NCBI RefSeq assembly: GCF_010550245.1
Contig: NZ_JAAGLU010000037.1
Span: 52,014 to 116,013 of the forward strand
Direction: 5' to 3'
Length of the DNA: 64,000 nucleotides
Source of the DNA: Streptomyces sp. SID12501
GTDB taxonomy: Bacteria; Actinomycetota; Actinomycetes; Streptomycetales; Streptomycetaceae
Under the pieces are notes generated by a model. The model did no database searches and was not told the DNA's origin. It was given only the letters and a program-made list of their open reading frames with translations. Within the stretch, counting starts at the first letter, position 1. Each line of letters starts with the position of its first letter. Positions 44,053-53,200 of the stretch are shown here, piece by piece. The translations under genes were made by a program, and so were the position numbers.

Positions 44053-44739
44053 GTGATCCACGAGGTGGACGAGGTCCTCAAACGGTTGCTCAGTGGCGGT
44101 GCCCTGGCCGGTTCCGGCATCGACGTCTTCTTCGACGCCCCGACCCGCGACTGGGCGGTCCGGCGCAACGGCCCCGCCGTCAACGCCTACTTGTACGACA
44201 TCCGGGAGGACACCGTCCGCCGCCAGCGGGGCACGGTCGCCGTCCGTGACGAGCAGGACGCCGTCGTCAAGCGCCGCCAGCCGCCCCGCTGGTTCCGGCT
44301 GTCGTACCTCGTCACCGCCTGGACCAAACAGCCCCAGGACGAACACCGGCTGCTGTCCGCGGTGTTGGCGACGCTGCTGCCCCGCGAGATGCTGTCGGCC
44401 GACGAACTGCCCCCCTCGCTGGCCGTGCTGGGCCTGTCCATCCCGCTGTCGGTCGCCGGGATCCAGTCGGAGGCCCGCTCCATGGCCGAGATCTGGTCGG
44501 CCCTCGGCGGCGAACTCAAGCCGTCCCTGGACCTCGTGGTCACCGTCCCCTTCCCGGCCTATCCCGAGTACGACGTCGGACCGCCGGTCACCGAGGGTGC
44601 GGTGGTCCGCGTACGCGGCATCGACGGTTCCCTGGAAGGGTCCGAGGAACGGATGCACCAGGCACGGCATCTGACGCCCGAGGACAACGAACGGCGGTCG
44701 AGGGGTGCCCGGCCAGGCGGGGATGACCGGTCCGAATGA
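44053..44739 (+). CDS. cis16: CIS tail terminator-like protein, DUF4255 (Afp16/Pvc16 type)
   Basis: Protein of 228 residues. The DUF4255 domain fills it (VIHEVDEVLKRLL, INVFFDAPTRDW-like opening, VNAYLYDIREDTVRR, RWFRLSYLVTAWTK, LLSAVLATLLP). Family members cap the tail and set its length in contractile injection systems. The GTG at 44053 follows AGGAG. The C-terminal tail is longer and polar. It overlaps the AAA+ ATPase gene by four bases, the usual pairing in eCIS clusters. Confidence 0.87.
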   Translation: MIHEVDEVLKRLLSGGALAGSGIDVFFDAPTRDWAVRRNGPAVNAYLYDIREDTVRRQRGTVAVRDEQDAVVKRRQPPRWFRLSYLVTAWTKQPQDEHRLLSAVLATLLPREMLSADELPPSLAVLGLSIPLSVAGIQSEARSMAEIWSALGGELKPSLDLVVTVPFPAYPEYDVGPPVTEGAVVRVRGIDGSLEGSEERMHQARHLTPEDNERRSRGARPGGDDRSE

Positions 44740-46847
44740 CCACCCACACCCGGCCCGAGCACGACGAGACGACGGCGACGGCGGCCGTCGCCCATCCGTC
44801 CCCGGCCGCCGAACTGCTGGTCCGGCTCGATCTGTTGCGCGCCCGCGCCGCCCTGCTGGTCGACCACCGCGGCGCCGGCGACCCGACGGCCGGCGATCCG
44901 CTGCGCGGCCTGTATCTGTCCGAGGAGGCCGTACAGCACGTCCTGCGCACCGCGGGCCGCCCTGCGGCGGCGCCGGCCGACCAGGAACCGGCGGGCTCCG
45001 ACTCCGCACGGATGGCCGGCCGCGACCGTCTCGCCGACCTGGCCGCCCGCCTGGGCCTCACCGAACTCGACGTCCGTATCCTCCTCACCGCCCTCGCCCC
45101 GGACGTCGACCGCTCCTTCGAGCCGCTGTACGGCTATCTCAACGACGACGTCAGCAGACGGCGGGCCACTGTGGGGCTCGCCCTCGACCTGTGCGGACTG
45201 CCCCCGCACCTCGCCGAGGCCCGCGCCCGGTTCCATCGCGCGGCGCCACTGGCCGCACTCGGGCTCATGACCGTCGACGAACCCGAACGCCCCTTCCTGG
45301 GCCGCGGGTTGACAGTTCCCGACCGGCTCGTCGCCCATCTCCTGGGCGACGACACCCCGGACGCCGCGCTCGCCGGCCACCTGCGCCCGCTCGTCGCGCC
45401 CGCCGCCGCCCGCGACCCGTCGTACGGTCTCTCGTACGACTCCTCCCAGGACTCCGAGTTCACCCGCAGACTCGCCGCCCGCCTGGCCGACGGCCCGCTC
45501 ACCGTCCATCTTCGCGAACACCGCGAGGGCGACGGGCTCGGCTGCGCCTCGGCGGCCCTGCACGCGGCCGGCCTCGACGCCCTGCACTACTCCGGCCCCG
45601 AGGACCGGATCCCCGACCTGCTGCGCGAGGCCAGGCTGCGCGGCTCGGCGATCCTCATCTCCCCGCTGCCGGACCAACCCGCCACGCTGGTCCGGGCGTT
45701 GGCCGCGGCGGACGTACCCGTGCTGCTGATCGGGACCCACCCCTACGACCCGCAGTGGTGCGACCGCGACCCCCTGGTCCTGGACGCGCCCCGGCAGCGT
45801 GCGGGCGCGGTCTCCGACTGGGCGGCGGCGCTGGACACGAACCCGAACCCTGATCCGGATGCGGCCCCGGACGGCGGATCCGGCCTCGGCTTCGACCTCG
45901 CCGCCACCGTCGCCCCGTACCGCCTCGGCAGCGACCGCATCAGGCGGGCCGCCCGGGCCGCCCACCGCCTCGCCGTCTTCGACGGGACTCCGGTGACCGC
46001 AGCGCACCTGCGGGTCGCCGCGCGGCAGCAGTCGGCCTCCGGGCTGGAGCGGCACGCCCGCCGCATCCGGCCCGACGTCGGCTGGGACGATCTCGTGCTG
46101 CCCGCCAGTCCCCTCGCGCGACTGCACGAACTCGCCCTGCGCGCCCGCCACCGCGACCGCGTTCTGGGCGACTGGCGGCTCAGCGCGGGCGGCGGCCGAG
46201 GCCGGGGCGTCCTCGGACTGTTCGCCGGCGAGTCCGGCACCGGCAAGACGCTCTCCGCCGAGGTCGTCGCCGCCGACCTGGGCCTCGACCTCTACGTCGT
46301 TCAGCTTTCCTCGATCGTCGACAAGTACGTCGGCGAGACCGAGAAGAACCTGGAGCGCATCTTCACCGAGGCCGACCGCACCGACGCCGTGCTCCTCTTC
46401 GACGAGGCCGACGCCGTCTTCGGCAAGCGCTCCGAGGTCAAGGACTCCCACGACAAGCACGCCAACATGGAGAGCGCCTACCTGCTCCAGCGCCTCGAAT
46501 CCTTCGACGGCATCGCGCTGCTCACCACCAACCTGCGCGCCAACATCGACGAGGCGTTCACCCGTCGTCTCGACCTGGTGGTCGACTTCCCGTTCCCGGA
46601 TGCCGGCCAGCGGCTCGCCCTGTGGCGGCACAGCCTGGCCCGGGTGCCGTGCGCGCCGGACACCGACCCGGCGCGGGTCGCCGACGCCTTCGAGCTGGCC
46701 GGCGGCTCCATCCGCAGCGCCGTCGTCACCGCGGCCTACTCGGCCGCCGGGCGCGGCACGCCGGTGACGACGGCCGACCTGCTGGACGGCGCCGAACGGG
46801 AGTACCGCAAGGCCGGCCGCCTGGTGCCCGGCGAAGGCAACTGGTAG
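44736..46847 (+). CDS. cis15: CIS AAA+ ATPase (Afp15/Pvc15 type)
   Basis: ATPase of 703 residues. The N-terminal half is a divergent helical domain with a degenerate ATPase core. The C-terminal AAA+ domain has Walker A GESGTGKT (about 497-504), Walker B VLLFDEADAVFGKRSE (about 551-566) and an arginine-finger region (NIDEAFTRRLDLVVDFPFP). Homologues are needed for assembly of contractile injection particles or loading of cargo. It starts inside the end of the DUF4255 gene. It has no transmembrane segment. Confidence 0.9.
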   Translation: MTTHTRPEHDETTATAAVAHPSPAAELLVRLDLLRARAALLVDHRGAGDPTAGDPLRGLYLSEEAVQHVLRTAGRPAAAPADQEPAGSDSARMAGRDRLADLAARLGLTELDVRILLTALAPDVDRSFEPLYGYLNDDVSRRRATVGLALDLCGLPPHLAEARARFHRAAPLAALGLMTVDEPERPFLGRGLTVPDRLVAHLLGDDTPDAALAGHLRPLVAPAAARDPSYGLSYDSSQDSEFTRRLAARLADGPLTVHLREHREGDGLGCASAALHAAGLDALHYSGPEDRIPDLLREARLRGSAILISPLPDQPATLVRALAAADVPVLLIGTHPYDPQWCDRDPLVLDAPRQRAGAVSDWAAALDTNPNPDPDAAPDGGSGLGFDLAATVAPYRLGSDRIRRAARAAHRLAVFDGTPVTAAHLRVAARQQSASGLERHARRIRPDVGWDDLVLPASPLARLHELALRARHRDRVLGDWRLSAGGGRGRGVLGLFAGESGTGKTLSAEVVAADLGLDLYVVQLSSIVDKYVGETEKNLERIFTEADRTDAVLLFDEADAVFGKRSEVKDSHDKHANMESAYLLQRLESFDGIALLTTNLRANIDEAFTRRLDLVVDFPFPDAGQRLALWRHSLARVPCAPDTDPARVADAFELAGGSIRSAVVTAAYSAAGRGTPVTTADLLDGAEREYRKAGRLVPGEGNW

Positions 46848-46893
46848 CGCCGACCGCGTGGCCCCGCCTCACCCCACCGGGCACTCGACGCCA

Positions 46894-48375
46894 TCACACG
46901 GTGAACGTGACGGCTTCGAGCCAGAGGTCGTTGCTGAGAGTCCCGCCGAAGATCAGGTTCTCCCCGCCGGGAGTGTCGCAGCCCGTGCCGTGCCAGCCGT
47001 CGTTGTGGACGTGCGTGGTCTGGCAGACGACCTGTTTGCTGTTGTCGACGTTGATGGAGAAGCCCAGCATGTTCGGGGCGTCGTTCTTGGTGCTGCCGAT
47101 GTAGTTGTCGACGCCGTCGACCGCGCCTTTCCACGGCGCGTTGTAGTGACCCTTGCCGTTGGTCGAGGCGGGGTCGTGGACGAAGGCGGTGGCAGCCGTG
47201 CCGTTGGTGCCGGTCACCGCGATGTTCAGGGCCTTGATCGGCTTCTCCAGGCCCGTTGTGCCGGCGATGGCGCCGTCGCACGCGGGGTTCGTCCAGCCCA
47301 TGCCCGTCACATACGCGCGGTAGCAGATGTGCTTCCGCTCCGGGGCGTCCGCGGCCGCCTGCTGGACGGCGGTCGCCGCAGTCACCTCCGGAGCCTTCGC
47401 CTCCTTCGTCTCCTTCTTCTCCTCCGTCTCCTTCTTCTTCTCGGTTCCGCCCGTCGATTCGTCGCCGTTGCCGTTGCCGTTCGTGCTCTGCGTCGGGGTG
47501 ACCTGCGGGGCCGGCGGCTCGACCACCGGGGAAACGGTGGTCGAGGGTGGCGGCGGGGCCACCACCGATGCCGGGGCGCTGCTCGGGGGCAGGGTGCTGA
47601 CGCCGGCTTCCTGGAGTTGTTCGGTGGCGGCGCTGCGGAAGTTGGGTTTGTAGGCGAACCAGATCATGACGAAGGTGATGGTGAGGGCGAGTGCGACGCC
47701 GAGGACGGTGGCGAGCCAGCCGGGGAGGAACCCGCGTTGTACGTAGGTGCCTTCGACGTCGACCGGTCTGACGCCCGATCGCTGTACGGCGAGGGTGTAG
47801 GGGCGTTGTTCCTTGGACCCGAACCAGATGATGTCGCGCGGTTTGAGGGTTGTTTTGACGAACGCGGCGCGCCCGGGTTCGATCTGCACGCTGCCGGGGT
47901 GGATGTCGTACGACAGTTGGTCGCCGTTGTCGCTTCCGGTGATGGAGGCGGTGAGTCTGGTGTTGCCGAGGTTGTCGATGGCGAGCTTGGGCCGTCCCCG
48001 GAAGCGCCCCTTCACGGTGGGCGGGACGAGTTCGGCCCGGACTTCCGTGAAGGGGGTGATCGTGAGGTTGCCCTCGGGGACGGTGGTCGCCTCCGGGTGC
48101 TCGGTGGGCGTGATGCGTACGGCGAACGGGTTCGCGCCCGCTCTGGCGTCCGGGGTGCGCGGTGGTGCGAAGGTCAGCTCGACCGTCCCCGTCGTCCCTG
48201 GGAACAGCCGGAGCGTCTGCGGCTCGACGGTGGTCCAGGGTGAGATGTCACCGACCGGCTCGAAGCGGTACTCGTCGACGATGTCACCGGTGTTGCGCAG
48301 GCGCAGCCGCACGGTCGTACTGCCACCCGGGTCCACGGTCGCGGAGGCGGGTTCCAGGGATGTCCAAAGGCTCAC
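46894..48375 (-). CDS. CIS-associated membrane protein with two ChW-like repeats
   Basis: Protein of 493 residues. Residues 1-205 form two beta-sandwich modules (SATVDPGGSTTVRLRLRNTG, SVQIEPGRAAFV). One membrane helix follows (about 222-243, WLATVLGVALALTITFVMIWF). A Pro/Thr-rich linker with a Lys/Glu block comes next. The C-terminal 130 residues have two ChW-like repeats (GMGWTNPACDGAIAGTTGLE ... IKALNIAV, and HNDGWHGTGCDTPGGE ... WLEAVTFTV). A membrane protein called CisA is known to link Streptomyces CIS to the membrane; this may be it, which I could not check. It is convergent with the ATPase gene. Confidence 0.82.
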   Translation of the reverse strand: MSLWTSLEPASATVDPGGSTTVRLRLRNTGDIVDEYRFEPVGDISPWTTVEPQTLRLFPGTTGTVELTFAPPRTPDARAGANPFAVRITPTEHPEATTVPEGNLTITPFTEVRAELVPPTVKGRFRGRPKLAIDNLGNTRLTASITGSDNGDQLSYDIHPGSVQIEPGRAAFVKTTLKPRDIIWFGSKEQRPYTLAVQRSGVRPVDVEGTYVQRGFLPGWLATVLGVALALTITFVMIWFAYKPNFRSAATEQLQEAGVSTLPPSSAPASVVAPPPPSTTVSPVVEPPAPQVTPTQSTNGNGNGDESTGGTEKKKETEEKKETKEAKAPEVTAATAVQQAAADAPERKHICYRAYVTGMGWTNPACDGAIAGTTGLEKPIKALNIAVTGTNGTAATAFVHDPASTNGKGHYNAPWKGAVDGVDNYIGSTKNDAPNMLGFSINVDNSKQVVCQTTHVHNDGWHGTGCDTPGGENLIFGGTLSNDLWLEAVTFTV

Positions 48376-48384
48376 CAGTCGACG

Positions 48385-48869
48385 TTACGGTGGCGAGCCG
48401 CGCCCGGTCAGGAAGCTTCCGGGCACGATCAGTGCCCGAAGAGACAGTGCGGGCTGCCCTGCACTCTCGGCGCCGCCCGCCGCTCGGCCCTCCGAGGGCT
48501 GGACGATCCGCCACTTCTGCTGCCGTTCCTGGTCGCCGGTGTCGGAGCAGTCGTAGATCGTGAGGTTGCCCTCGGGGACGGTGGTCGCCTCCGGGTGCTC
48601 GGTGGGCGTGATGCGTACGGCGAACGGGTTCGCGCCCGCTCTGGCGTCCGGGGCGGCGCGAAGGTCAGCTCGACCGTGCCGGAGGTCTCTGGGTACAGCC
48701 GGAGCGTCTGTGGCTCGACGGTGGTCCAGGGTGCGATGTCGCCCACCGGTTCTAGGCGGTACCCGTCATCGGTGGCATCGGTGGCATCGGTGTTGCGCAG
48801 GCGCAGCCGCACGGTCGTACTGCCACCCGGGTCCACGGTCGCGGAGGCGGGTGGCAGGGGAGTCCACAC
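48385..48869 (-). pseudogene. Decayed partial duplicate of the 5' end of the ChW membrane-protein gene
   Basis: PPASATVDPGGSTTVRLRLR and VEPQTLRLYPETSGTVELTF repeat the start of the neighbouring gene. A base loss in APPRTPE then shifts the frame. The DNA at 48557-48650 is almost identical to 48059-48152. After the duplicated part, the original frame continues as NLTIYDCSDTGDQERQQKWR and ends at 48385-48387, a tail with no match in the parent. It is likely non-functional. Confidence 0.7.
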
Positions 48870-48881
48870 CTGCCGTACCGG

Positions 48882-50594
48882 TCAGTCCACCTCTTCGGTC
48901 GATTCGGACGAGCTGCTCTGGGACTGCCGTGCGAGGGCGTACTGTTCGGCGACCTCTTCCGGGGTGCCGGCGACGGGCATCAGAGCGCGCACAGGGCCTT
49001 GCGCGAGAGGGAGCATACGTTTCGTCCGGTCCTGCTTCCGCTGCTCCTGGTGGTCCTTCAGGCCCTTGTCGGCGGCCAGGGGGGTCGAGATGCCCAGACT
49101 GAGCAGACCCAACGCGCTGAAGAAGTTCGTGGGGATGTCTTTACGGGTCATGGCCTTCCACACGTCAATCGCGAAGGTCGTGCAGTTGCGCAGGCCGAAG
49201 TTGTAATTGTCCTGAACCTTGCCGTGGACGAGCTGATACCCCTTGATGACGTCTCGCAGAGTCGCCCTCTTCGACTCATGGTGTGTGGGACTGCCCTTGG
49301 CGGCGATCGGGTCGGGGCAACGAACGCCGCCCGGCACACTGAGGAGCGTCGCGTACCCCCGATCGGTCGGGAAGAAGCCGAAGGAGACCCGCTGCCCCCC
49401 GGTCCCCGTGACTTCCATCCAGGCATGACCGTCGGTCAGGTTGCCCTCCCCGGCCGCCACGTTGAACGTGACCTTCAGCTTCCTGTCGAGATCACCCTCC
49501 TGCATGTCCTCCATCAGCAACTCGCGCAGCGGGGCCAGAGCGCTGTTCTCGGGCAGCGTGGGCATTGGCTCACGGGCCGGAACCCGCCCGCGCGCCGGGG
49601 CCTCCTCCGCGCTCTCCGACGATTCGGAGTCGGACTCCCGGGGTATCGGCCTGACCCGGCGGAAGGACGGCTCCTGTCCGATCCTGCCCAATCGGGCGTC
49701 AATGTCGCCCATGTCGCCAATGTCCCCCAATCGGCGGCGGATCTCTTCCTCGAGTCGTTCCCGGTCCGGAGAGCTGTTGTCGCTTTCCCGGCCGCTTTCC
49801 CGCTCGGGGTCGGAGTTGTCGGCTTCGTAGGCTCCGTCGTCCCGACGGTGCGGGTCTTCCATGCGTTGGACGGACGGTTCCGCAGCGGCGCGTTGCACGC
49901 TTGCGCCATGGTCGTGCGATCCGGGCAGTGCGAGGTCGGGTGCCTCACCCCGGGCCACTCGTTTACCGTTGGCAGAGGAGGAGACCTCGAAGGGATCTCG
50001 CGGGCTCGAGACCTTGGCGCCCGTTCCGTTGTCCGTGCCCGCCACCGGTCCCAGGGCCTGCTGCCGGACATGGTCGAGCTCGTGGTACATCGTCTCGTCG
50101 TCCATGCCCTGCGGACCGATGTAGATGTCCGGGCCGCTGGTGTAGGCGCTGGCGCCCAGTTCCTCCGCCGACTGCTGGGACACGGGGTCGTCGTGTACCC
50201 GTACATGACCGAAGGGCATGCCGTAGGCCTGCTCCGCCGTCCTCTGGATGTGGGGCGCCAGCGGGCGGCCGGGGGTGCGCTGGGCGTCGAAGAAGGTAGT
50301 ACGCGGTTGGACGGCCGGCTGGTCCTCCACACGCCGCTGCACGTCCGCCTGGTCATGAGTGCAGTTGGGGCCGTGCTCGGGCAGCGAGCGTTGGATCGCC
50401 CGCCTCAGCTCCGTGTTGCCCACCGTGTCCTGCTGGACCCCCATGGAACGCTGGATCGCCTGCGTCGCCACCGCGTTCCCCGCCGTCGCTTGCAGGGCCA
50501 GCAGAGAGGACAGCGGGGTGGCCGCCGGCAGGGAGGAGGAACGCCTGCCCGTGCGCTCGGTCCCTGACGAGTCCTTGCGTTTGTCCAGGTACAT
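48882..50594 (-). CDS. DUF4157 (eCIS core) protein with papain-like C-terminal domain, candidate cargo
   Basis: Protein of 570 residues. The N-terminal disordered tail has several AIQRS/VQR phrases. The DUF4157 domain is about 100-185, with HELDH (171-175). A charged linker (240-360) follows. The C-terminal domain has His390 in DGHAWMEVTG and Cys471 in GLRNCTTFAIDVWKA, the order expected for a permuted NlpC/P60 or papain-like hydrolase. DUF4157 marks eCIS-linked toxins, so this is a candidate effector. It is transcribed against the structural genes. The enzymatic fold is inferred from motif order. Confidence 0.8.
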   Translation of the reverse strand: MYLDKRKDSSGTERTGRRSSSLPAATPLSSLLALQATAGNAVATQAIQRSMGVQQDTVGNTELRRAIQRSLPEHGPNCTHDQADVQRRVEDQPAVQPRTTFFDAQRTPGRPLAPHIQRTAEQAYGMPFGHVRVHDDPVSQQSAEELGASAYTSGPDIYIGPQGMDDETMYHELDHVRQQALGPVAGTDNGTGAKVSSPRDPFEVSSSANGKRVARGEAPDLALPGSHDHGASVQRAAAEPSVQRMEDPHRRDDGAYEADNSDPERESGRESDNSSPDRERLEEEIRRRLGDIGDMGDIDARLGRIGQEPSFRRVRPIPRESDSESSESAEEAPARGRVPAREPMPTLPENSALAPLRELLMEDMQEGDLDRKLKVTFNVAAGEGNLTDGHAWMEVTGTGGQRVSFGFFPTDRGYATLLSVPGGVRCPDPIAAKGSPTHHESKRATLRDVIKGYQLVHGKVQDNYNFGLRNCTTFAIDVWKAMTRKDIPTNFFSALGLLSLGISTPLAADKGLKDHQEQRKQDRTKRMLPLAQGPVRALMPVAGTPEEVAEQYALARQSQSSSSESTEEVD

Positions 50595-51102
50595 GTGGGC
50601 TTTCTACCGAGCTCATCTGCCCGGTCACAAGGACCTTCAGGGCAGAACTCGCACAGAGCAAGGACCAAACGGGCACACTTCTGGTCGATCACAGTCGCCG
50701 GGCCGCCTGTCGACCGTGCGGGAGGAAGTGTCCCGGGGCTCGGTCTTCCTGGTGGGGGTGCTGACCACGCACATCAGCGGCCCGCCGGTCGGCGGGGAGG
50801 CGCGGCCCTGGGCCGAGCAGACGGCAACTACCACCTCGCCACCGACAACTGCGCGAGCTGCGCGAGTCGTTCAACCCCGGCGAGATGCGCGCTGAGATGG
50901 AGGACCTGATCGAGATGATCAGCTCCGGCCGCATGCCGCCGGCTTTCTGAGAACCGGACCGCCCCGAGACATGCCGACTGCCCCTTGAGGCAACGGAACT
51001 GCCCTCAAGGCGGGGCGGGAGGACCTTCCCGGGCTGTGGCCGCGGGACAAGAGTCAAGTCTGCCTCTCCCCTGTCCCCTCATACCCCGAGGAGTGCGAGC
51101 GT
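50595..51102 (+). promoter_or_regulatory. Region before the sheath gene, with a protein remnant
   Basis: About 500 bases. A frame ending at the TGA 50948-50950 reads QLRELRESFNPGEMRAEMED followed by a short LIEMISSGRMPPAF tail, which looks like the end of a lost gene. The promoter of the sheath-tube operon should lie between 50951 and 51090. No other gene is seen. Confidence 0.4.
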
Positions 51103-52677
51103 ATGCCGTCCTACCTGTCGCCCGGCGTTTACGTCGAGGAGGTGGCCAGCGGTTCGCGCCCCATCGAGGGAGTGGGTACCTCGGTGGCGGCCTTCGTGGG
51201 CCTGGCCCCGACCGGTCCGCTCAACGAGCCGACCCTGGTGACCAACTGGACGCAGTACGTAGCGGCCTTCGGCGCCTTCAGCGACGGGTACTACCTCGCG
51301 CACTCCGTCTACGGCTTCTTCAACAACGGCGGCTCGGCCGCGTACGTCGTCCGCGTGGGCGGCGACGCCGACGCGGCGGCCGCCAACGGATCCCGGTCCG
51401 CGCTGGCCGGCTCTGCCGCTCCCGCCGCGCTGCCGCCGGGCGCGCCCCAGCAGCTCGGCACCTTCAGCGTGACGGCCGTCGCGGGCGGCTCGCTGAGCGT
51501 CGAGGTCGCGGACGCGGAGGGCGAGGGCCCGGCCGAGCGCTTCAAGCTGATCGTCAAGGACGGCGACAAGACCGCCGAGACGTTCGACGTGACCGCCAAG
51601 AAGGGCGGCCGCAACTACGTCGTCACGCAGGTGAAGGAGCGCTCCAAGCTCATCGCCGTGCAGGAGGCGGCGCCCGCGGCGCAGCTGGCGCGCCCCGACA
51701 ACCAGACGGTGGCCCTCGTGGCCCCCGCGGCCCCGGCCGCCGTACCCGCCGCGACGGACGACTCGCACCCCGGCCCGGCCCAGTACCTCGGCGACTCCGC
51801 CGACCGCACCGGCTTCGGCGGCCTGGAGGCCGTGGACGAGATCTCCATGGTCGCGGTCCCCGACCTGATGGCCGCCTACCAGCGCGGCACGATCGACCTG
51901 GAGGCGGTGAAGGCGGTCCAGCTCGGCCTGATCGCCCACTGCGAGCTGATGGGCGACCGGGTCGCCGTCATCGACCCGCCCCCCGGCCTCAACGCCCGTC
52001 AGGTCAGGGTCTGGCGACAGGAGACGGCAGGCTACGACTCGAAGTACGCGGCCCTGTACTACCCCTGGATCAAGGTCTTCGACCCGGCCAGCGGCCAGTC
52101 CCAGCTGATTCCGCCGAGCGGTCATGTCTCCGGCATCTGGGCCCGCAACGACTTCGAGCGCGGTGTGCACAAGGCGCCGGCCAACGAGGTCGTCCGCGGA
52201 GCGGTGGACCTGGAGATCCAGATCACCCGCGGCGAGCAGGATCTGCTCAACCCGATCGGCGTCAACTGCATCCGTTCGTTCCCGGGCCGCGGCATCCGCG
52301 TCTGGGGCGCCCGCACGCTGTCCTCCGACCCGGCCTGGCGCTATGTGAACGTGCGCCGGTACTTCAACTACCTGGAGGAGTCGATCCTCCTGGGTACCCA
52401 GTGGGTGGTGTTCGAGCCGAACGACCACAACCTGTGGGCCCGGATCCGGCGCAATGTCTCCTCCTTCCTCGTGAACGAGTGGCGCAGCGGCGCCCTTTTC
52501 GGCCAGCGGCCCGAGGAGGCGTACTACGTCAAGTGCGACGCGGAGACCAACACCCCGGAGTCGGTCGACCTCGGGCGGGTCATCTGCGAGATCGGCGTCG
52601 CGCCGGTCAAGCCCGCGGAGTTCGTGATCTTCCGGCTGGCCCAGTTCTCCAGCGGAAGTGGGGAGCTGGAGGAGTAG
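51103..52677 (+). CDS. cis2: CIS contractile sheath protein
   Basis: Sheath subunit of 524 residues. It has the phage-tail-sheath start (YLSPGVYVEEVASGSRPIEG, FVGLAPTGPLNEPTLVTNW) and C-terminal sheath domain (ARTLSSDPAWRYVNVRRYFN, VFEPNDHNLWARIRRNVSSF). The middle (about 95-215) is an Ala-rich, variable insertion with its own fold. The sheath contracts to drive the inner tube. The tube gene follows by 79 bases, as in other CIS clusters. Confidence 0.93.
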   Translation: MPSYLSPGVYVEEVASGSRPIEGVGTSVAAFVGLAPTGPLNEPTLVTNWTQYVAAFGAFSDGYYLAHSVYGFFNNGGSAAYVVRVGGDADAAAANGSRSALAGSAAPAALPPGAPQQLGTFSVTAVAGGSLSVEVADAEGEGPAERFKLIVKDGDKTAETFDVTAKKGGRNYVVTQVKERSKLIAVQEAAPAAQLARPDNQTVALVAPAAPAAVPAATDDSHPGPAQYLGDSADRTGFGGLEAVDEISMVAVPDLMAAYQRGTIDLEAVKAVQLGLIAHCELMGDRVAVIDPPPGLNARQVRVWRQETAGYDSKYAALYYPWIKVFDPASGQSQLIPPSGHVSGIWARNDFERGVHKAPANEVVRGAVDLEIQITRGEQDLLNPIGVNCIRSFPGRGIRVWGARTLSSDPAWRYVNVRRYFNYLEESILLGTQWVVFEPNDHNLWARIRRNVSSFLVNEWRSGALFGQRPEEAYYVKCDAETNTPESVDLGRVICEIGVAPVKPAEFVIFRLAQFSSGSGELEE

Positions 52678-52756
52678 CAGGCCGCCTGCCTGCGCTCCGG
52701 CGTCCGCACGCACACGTCAAGCCCCCTAGAAAAACCCTCAGAAGGACAGAGAACTG

Positions 52757-53200
52757 ATGAGTCTTGGCCAGGGTGACTCCCTTACCTCACACAATTTCGG
52801 CCTGCAGATCGACAGCGTGATGGTCGAGTACCTCGCGGAGGTCAGCGGTCTCAGCATCGAGCAGGACGTCATCAAGAGCCCGCAGAACTCCGCGTCGGGC
52901 AAGCCCGAGATAGCTCTGCTGCCGGGCACGCAGAAGGACGGGAGTTGCACCGTCGTGCGCGGTATGACCCAGTCCGCGGCCTTCACGAAGTGGATCAACG
53001 ACTCGATCGCCGGCCGGATGAGCGTCGCCCGCGTGGACGCCTCCATCATCATGATGGACTACGAGAACAACCCGGTGAAGCGGTACAACATGCGCAAGGC
53101 CTGGTGCAGCAAGATCGACGCCAGCACCCTGAAGGCCGGCGAGGCCGCTCCGCTCCAGGAGACCGTGACCATCGTCTTCGAAGAACTGGTCATCGAGTAA
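52757..53200 (+). CDS. cis1: CIS inner tube protein (Afp1 type)
   Basis: Tube subunit of 147 residues, T4 gp19-like. It has the conserved pattern SHNFGLQIDSVMVEYLAEVS at the start and VKRYNMRKAWCSKIDASTLK with a final TVTIVFEELVIE. Stacked hexamers form the tube that carries effectors. It overlaps the next gene by one base (TAATG). The protein at 57655 is a second, different tube-type protein. Confidence 0.92.
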   Translation: MSLGQGDSLTSHNFGLQIDSVMVEYLAEVSGLSIEQDVIKSPQNSASGKPEIALLPGTQKDGSCTVVRGMTQSAAFTKWINDSIAGRMSVARVDASIIMMDYENNPVKRYNMRKAWCSKIDASTLKAGEAAPLQETVTIVFEELVIE

